Source: Apostichopus leukothele (Eukaryota > Echinodermata > Holothuroidea > Aspidochirotida > Stichopodidae). From it: DNA of 24,317 nt. The stretch spans positions 1 through 24,317 of the forward strand of contig JAAAKB020018633.1 of NCBI GenBank assembly GCA_010014835.2, written 5' to 3'. Shown piece after piece: positions 19,442 through 24,317 of this stretch (its first letter is position 1; every line of letters starts with the position of its first letter). The position numbers and the translations under genes were made by a program. The notes beneath the pieces were generated by a model that was given only the letters and a program-made list of their open reading frames with translations, made no database searches and was not told the origin of the DNA.

Positions 19442-22400
19442 GTATGTATATTTGTCCAAAAGTTACCCAAATAAAGGAGCACTAAGTGGGTACAAAGAGA
19501 AGATATAAAGATTCAACCTTGCAGTGTCACTTTCAGGAACTGCAATAGGTTTGTAAGCTGTATATCTGATATACTGGTGTAGCTTGCTCACACACATACA
19601 CACCCAAACTTTTATTGTATTAGCTGCAAGTGATAACTTTCCACATTTAACCCTTTGTCATGACAGCCAGTGACTACTGTTCGACAACTGGTGACAGGAA
19701 TTTTTGTTGTCCCATGTTGCTAGTTGTGACTCCTGGACATGTACACAGACTCACACATACATATATATTATTTACTTGTATCTATTCTGTACAGTACTGT
19801 CTGTGTTTAACTCCTGTAGAAGCAAACTCTATGATTGTTTAAAGTGGTATAAATTCATACAGTATAAAATTGTTCACACAGTTCAATGAGTCATTGAACA
19901 TCGTACACTGCATTTTCTATGAAAGTGCCACGTAGTCTATGATTCTGTACGCAACCAATCAATTATCTCACCGTGAAAACTGAAACCAAAAAATGGAGGA
20001 AAAGGTATAAAATCATTGACTTTTCCTTCAACTATTTTCTATGAGAGTTATACAAAAACAATACTGTGTATATAGAGATCTCCATTTCACAATTGTTTAC
20101 CATGTGTGTCACACCTACCAAGTTCATTAGGCTATTTTCATACTAACAACCATAGTATAGTCTTTGTATGTAAACACAGGAAAGCTTATGAACGTCATGT
20201 CAAATGTACAAGTCATTGTAGGTTGTCAAATGCTTCATGAATCATGCATGTGGAGCATTTTCAAAGATGCATTGCTGAAAGGAATGCTGGGGTGATGGGT
20301 TCACAGATTGTGCAGGTAGCACATGCTTTCTTTTCATTAGCTGTGATATTGATGAATGTTAACAGCACCTAAAATGGAGTGGCACAGTAACATTGTGCAT
20401 TGGTCAAGTAATATTTTGTTATTCGCCATGTTGGCCATATGTCAAACATTTGACTTGCAAGCCCTCTGAGGATCTGTCCTGTTGTAACACTGCAACTAAA
20501 CAACTTTATTTTGTTATTTCAAATTTCTTAATACACTTGTGCAAAAGTACATTTTAGAATCTCATTGAGTTGTTTTGTACAGTTCAGGCACAGGAGAAAA
20601 GTTGCCACAATATTGTTTAAAGCATCTATATTCTGTTTGTTAAAACTTTTAACTGCCCAATAGGTATTCCTATTAAGTATTAGGCATTTGGTTGTGTCTT
20701 AAATATGTTATGTTAAATATCTAGTGTTCTGTTGAAGTCAACTTTTGTAAGTTTTTAAGTGTTTTTAAGTCAAATTTGATAACATAGAAATCTCTAGTCA
20801 GTGCTTGGATTCGAGAAAATAATCATGCTCTAGTGTAACCGCTTTTGCCACAGCTGTTGGTTTACCTAGTAGCCCTGAGAATACAGGTTTACTCAAATAT
20901 GGCAAAATGCTTATTTTAGCTTTTCTTTGTTTATGAATTTTAGTGTAATGACTGAAGTTTGTAGGCAAGTTTTTCATGAAATATTTGTAACCCTTTTGCC
21001 ACTGATGGGTCTTGCCAATTCAGGCTCAATGTCTAGTCACTATGTGGCAACTACTTGACTGTCAATTTCATTTCATTTCCATGTTCACTTTGATTAACAG
21101 GACACAGACAAGGTGGCTTTATAACCTGCTATGGCGATTTGTGTAGAAGTGGCACTTTTGAATCTGAAAGATACCCCAACCTGTATCCAAATGAATGGGA
21201 GGCAACTTATCTATTGTATGTTCCAGGAGCATCCAGAATTGACTTTGAATTTGTGGGTGAAGGCGGATTTGGAATTGAAGGTTTCAAAGATGAATTATAC
21301 GTTGGAACAGGTCTAGTGTTCACTGGTGATCTTATTCGAGCAGTAAATACCTCCATGGCTGTTGTGGATGGAATTGACGTTCGCTTCTTTGATAACGTGA
21401 CATCATTACTTCCGGGAGTGACCTATCCAAGCCCATTTAGCTTGGAAACAGATACGGCATGGCTTTATTTTCGTACGGACAAGAATCTCCGTTTTAACGG
21501 TTGGAGGCTACAATGGAATGCTATAGGTGTGTATAAACATGTTTCTTCAACCCTTCTTCTCTCTCATTTTCTCTAGAAAAAAAATTGAAACTAACCACTA
21601 CATTGACAAGCAACATCCTTTTTTCTTTTCATTAAACCACTGCGTGATCATAGTGTGTACAATTTCATCCTTGTTTGTTTCGTGAATGAGTTTGGGTCAG
21701 AAAACATCTCTTCAGGACTTTCAACAATGTCTAGATCTTTCTTGTTACAGCTGATCGTAAGTATTAGATATTCAAATGCTTGCAGAAGCTTATGTTAGAG
21801 GTCATTGAAAGGATCTTTTCGGGATAAACTCCAATTGAGTTTGAAATTTTCTTCAATGAGACCATGTTGCACATTGACAATGTTATATATGTTCCTATCA
21901 TCATCATGTAAAAAGTATTATGCCGAATTGAAGCACAACCCCCACCTCTCCTTTTGCTTTTGGTTGATTCTCTTCTAACACTGTACAGCAGTTTAATTAG
22001 GAAACCTGTACCTCCTTGTAAGCTTGATTTGATTTGTAGTTTTATTCATTTTCTGTTTCATTCTCTCAAAGAAGAATTAATTCTTTGAATTTGTCACTTT
22101 GTAGTATTTGTTTACTGCTTCATTTGCAGTCTGTTTGTTTAATCACTTGAATGTACAGTTGAAATAACTAACTATTTCAAGTTACATCTTTTATTCACAG
22201 TTGATACCACCGCTCCATTTATTATATCATGTCCAATGGATATACCAGCGTCGATTGAAAGTGGAAACCCAGAAGAAATTGAAATAACTTGGTCGGAACC
22301 ATTTGCAAATGATATTATGAGCCCACCTGTGACTTTCACACAGACTCATTTTCCAGGACAACTTTTCCCAGTGGGAGATACAAATGTTATCTATCGGTTC

Positions 22401-23701
22401 TCTGATCGATTTGGCAATGAAGCTATTTGCAGCTTTGTTGTCTCTGTAACTGGAAGTAAGTATTACAGTCATTCCTGTAAGTTTTATAGCAGCCTTCTGT
22501 AATATATGTTCCTATCATCATGTAAAAAGTTTATCAAACAGTTATGATTCCTATGATATCATGAGAAATGAGTGTGTGTGCATCTGTGATACTTGCTTGG
22601 GTCTGGGATAACTCAACAACTTAGTGATGAATAGTTGTCATACTTGCTGTGTATATGTATTTTATTTGAGAATGTGCGCCCTGTTGTTAATGAGGTTATG
22701 GGGTCAAACATGAAAAACTCTACATTGCAAATAACTTTGCAACCCTAATTTGGATTGAAGCCAAACTTGGTTTACAGTTGTTGGTTAATGGTTGGTACAT
22801 GTGGGTTTAATTTTTTGGGACCATCCGGGTCCCAAAAAATTACAAGCCCATTTTTATTTCACCTCAAATGCAATTAAGGCCACATTCTTTGGGCCTAAAT
22901 TTGTGAGTCCCAATATTTTTGGGACCAATTGGATCCACAGGTTTTGAGGTTCAATTTTTGAGGGGAAAGTATACATTTGAGTCAGTTTGTTTGGGCCAAA
23001 TATTTTTTAGGCACAAAATTCTATCAGACCCAATTTTTTTGGGAGGGGACAACATTTTAAACTTGCAATAACTCCACAACCTATATTTGGATTGTATCCA
23101 AACTTGGCATACAGTTGTTATTAATAGCTGGTACATGTGGGCTTAAATGTTTTAGGCCCATTTGGTCCAAAATTTGTTGGGCCCATATTTGTGGACAAGT
23201 AGCCCACCATTTTATTTCCATGAATGCATTTTCAAGTTGGACAATAACTTAACTATTGAGTGACAGCTTTGCAACCTGCCCATTTGTGTGAAGTAGTACT
23301 ATATGCATTCATATTATCAACTATGATATTGGGTGATGACATTCAACACTTCAAAATTTCCACTACGCGAGGAACCATAGTGCCCAATGGTATCTTTTCC
23401 TTTAATAGTCATTTAGTTCATTTTTATATGTATATCTTAACCATTTCAGTTGATACAATGGCTCCTGTGGTGTTTGGATGTCCAGAAGATATTTCCAGGA
23501 CTATTGAGCTAGGGTCTCCAGATCCACAAATTACATGGATCGAGCCTTTTGCCACAGATGCTAGTGGAACAGTTGATCTGTTATTTCGAAGTCACGGTCC
23601 GGGAAGTACCTTTGCTCCTGAAATTACTGCAGTCACATACATATTTACTGATCTTGCAGGGAACAGGGGAACATGTAGTTTCAATATTGAAATAATAACA
23701 G
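19286..23701 (+). CDS. Secreted EGF-CUB-HYR multidomain protein, partial at both ends
   Basis: This is the span of a spliced gene; the exons are listed separately. Four consecutive exons encode an EGF-like module, a CUB domain and two HYR (hyalin repeat) domains. Every junction is phase 1, the usual layout for shuffled extracellular domains. HYR and CUB modules are extracellular and are used in adhesion, matrix and immune recognition proteins; echinoderms have many such genes. The protein is therefore probably secreted or anchored at the cell surface. The signal peptide lies upstream and was not found, and the phase-1 donor at 23701 shows that more exons follow to the right. No specific ortholog is recognised, and its ligand is unknown. 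Confidence 0.82.
19442..21100 (+). other. Intron between the EGF-like and CUB exons
   Basis: 1.66 kb of AT-rich sequence with short open frames (19660-19889) that show no domain. A small direct repeat GTTTTTAAGT occurs twice near 20751-20769. Nothing else was seen. Confidence 0.55.
21101..21526 (+). CDS. CUB domain exon (divergent, cysteine-poor)
   Basis: The exon is 426 nt, phase 1-1, with acceptor TTTGATTAACAG and donor ATAG|GTGTGT. CUB signatures are visible: SGTFESERYPNLYPNEWEAT near the start, the core FKDELYVGTG, and the last strands LYFRTDKNLRFNGWRLQW. The only cysteines are two close to the start (ITCYGDLC). The C2, C3 and C4 positions of a standard CUB are not cysteine, and there is extra sequence in the middle. 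NTS and NVT sequons suggest N-glycosylation. It is best read as a diverged CUB that is fully open and spliced in phase. Confidence 0.82.
21527..22200 (+). other. Intron between the CUB and first HYR exons
   Basis: It contains at 21885-21916 a 29-32 base sequence that is repeated at 22502-22530, on the other side of the HYR exon. Nothing else was recognised. Confidence 0.6.
22201..22455 (+). CDS. HYR domain exon 1
   Basis: The exon is 255 nt, phase 1-1, with acceptor TTTTATTCACAG and donor GGAA|GTAAGT. It starts VDTTAPFIISCPMDI, contains ITWSEPFANDIM, and ends VIYRFSDRFGNEAICSFVV. The D-TAP-x(5)-CP start, the central W-EP-A-D and the final YxFxDxxGNxxxCxFxVxVxG are hallmarks of the HYR fold (immunoglobulin-like, two cysteines). 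One exon encodes exactly one repeat. Confidence 0.92.
22690..23260. repeat. Two diverged copies of a repeat of about 338 bp
   Basis: TGCAAATAACTTTGCAACC followed by TTTGGATTGAAGCCAAACTT at 22726 returns as TGCAATAACTCCACAACC and TTTGGATTGTATCCAAACTT at 23064. Both are followed by a related ACAGTTGTT and GGTACATGTGGG block, then by AGCCCA plus TTTTATTTC and ATGCA. A decayed third start may lie near 23235 (GGACAATAACTTA). The repeat lies in the intron between the two HYR exons. No family is recognised. Confidence 0.72.
22809..22841. repeat. Perfect 14-bp inverted repeat
   Basis: AATTTTTTGGGACC is followed after a 5-base spacer by its exact reverse complement. In the transcript it would form a 14-bp hairpin. 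It lies within the first copy of the ~338-bp repeat and is not preserved in the second copy. Confidence 0.85.
23450..23701 (+). CDS. HYR domain exon 2
   Basis: The exon is 252 nt, phase 1-1, with acceptor TTAACCATTTCAG and donor ACAG|GTAAGA. It starts DTMAPVVFGCPEDISRTIEL, contains ITWIEPFATDASG, and ends YIFTDLAGNRGTCSFNIEI. It aligns along its full length with the preceding HYR exon, at roughly 40-45 percent identity by eye. This points to tandem exon duplication within the gene, as in other HYR proteins. At least one more exon must follow beyond 23701. Confidence 0.92.
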
Positions 23702-24317
23702 GTAAGATATCAAGATATTGTAATACTTTTACACTAACATGTTTTTTGTCATTTCTGCTGTTGGGCTTCTGAGGTAATTCTGTCACTAGTTACTATAGTG
23801 GAAAAATTGATTAAAAGAATAACTGAACTCTTGTCAGTGTAAACTTATATAGGAGACTTCAAATCAGTGTTAGGTTTGCCTTATTATAGTTCAAATTGTG
23901 TGTCTAATTGTAAATCACAAAGGATTATGACTTGCAGTACCCACCTTTGATGTAAATGGCTGGTGACCATCTAAAATACCCTCAAGCATAGCTATTGAGG
24001 GAGGTGAACAAGTATTCAGCACTGAACAGGAGCTACTGACACACTTGACTTAACCAGTATGTAACAGACTTTGTTAATGTGACAGTGATACCTCTAGCCT
24101 TCATTCAACCAGGTTTAGAAAGCTTAGATATGTGTCCAAACATCTATTGCATGTAAGCTACCCTCGAAAAGAACATTTTTGTAAGGCTTTATGATGCCAA
24201 ATTTACACTATGTAGTTTTGTTTGGTATTGTGTCTTTGTCACTTAAAGAGGCCATGACATGAAAAATCCAACTAATCGAGAGTAACTTCCTCTGAATCTA
24301 TGAGAAAATCTATGTTC
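23702..24317 (+). other. Start of the intron after the second HYR exon
   Basis: No further exon is visible before the right edge. The terminal stretch from about 24240 (TTAAAGAGGCCATGACATG) may be the start of a dispersed repeat, which I cannot identify. Confidence 0.45.

Noticed and set aside
1-24317. Viral fossils, LTR elements, CRISPR arrays, or operon-type systems
   Set aside because: No polymerase, capsid, integrase or transposase motif, no paired long terminal repeats and no CRISPR-like spaced repeats were seen. The window is ordinary animal gene territory with repeats.

Overview
The window looks like animal nuclear DNA, AT-rich and intron-dense, with short exons (51-426 nt) in long introns. 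Two host genes lie head to head. An exportin-T gene (XPOT, the tRNA nuclear export receptor) fills the left two thirds on the minus strand. A secreted multidomain EGF-CUB-HYR gene starts on the plus strand in the right quarter. HYR (hyalin repeat) domains joined to CUB and EGF modules are very common in echinoderms. Together with the base composition and the repeat types, this points to an echinoderm or another ambulacrarian. That assignment is an inference, and no species can be named from the sequence alone.

XPOT (minus, 15537 down to 182): fourteen coding exons give a continuous 658-codon chain from the initiator Met, with matching splice phases at every junction. It aligns exon by exon with my recollection of human XPOT. 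The last roughly 300 residues lie beyond the left edge. A possible non-coding first exon ends at a strong donor at 16868. The introns carry a tRNA-Ser-like SINE (about 2610-2960), a four-copy 51-bp minisatellite (1805-2007), a 930-bp GC-rich minisatellite with higher-order structure (6801-7732), a tandem repeat of about 140 bp containing a nuclear-receptor DR1-like site (14283-14690), and short dispersed repeats.

Intergenic region (about 16870-19285): it holds the presumed divergent promoters. No coding exon was recognised. A plus-strand donor at 16888/16889 lies 21 bp from the XPOT donor and faces the other way.

EGF-CUB-HYR gene (plus, from 19286): four consecutive exons, all phase 1-1, encode one EGF-like module, one divergent CUB domain and two HYR domains. 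The signal-peptide exon upstream and further exons beyond the right edge are not seen. One intron holds two diverged copies of a repeat of about 338 bp with a perfect 14-bp inverted repeat.

The two genes have no obvious shared function: one is nuclear tRNA transport, the other a probable secreted or cell-surface adhesion or immune-type protein. I saw no bacterial-type system, CRISPR array, rRNA, intact tRNA gene or viral fossil. The candidate novelties are mostly repeat structure and the divergent promoter region.
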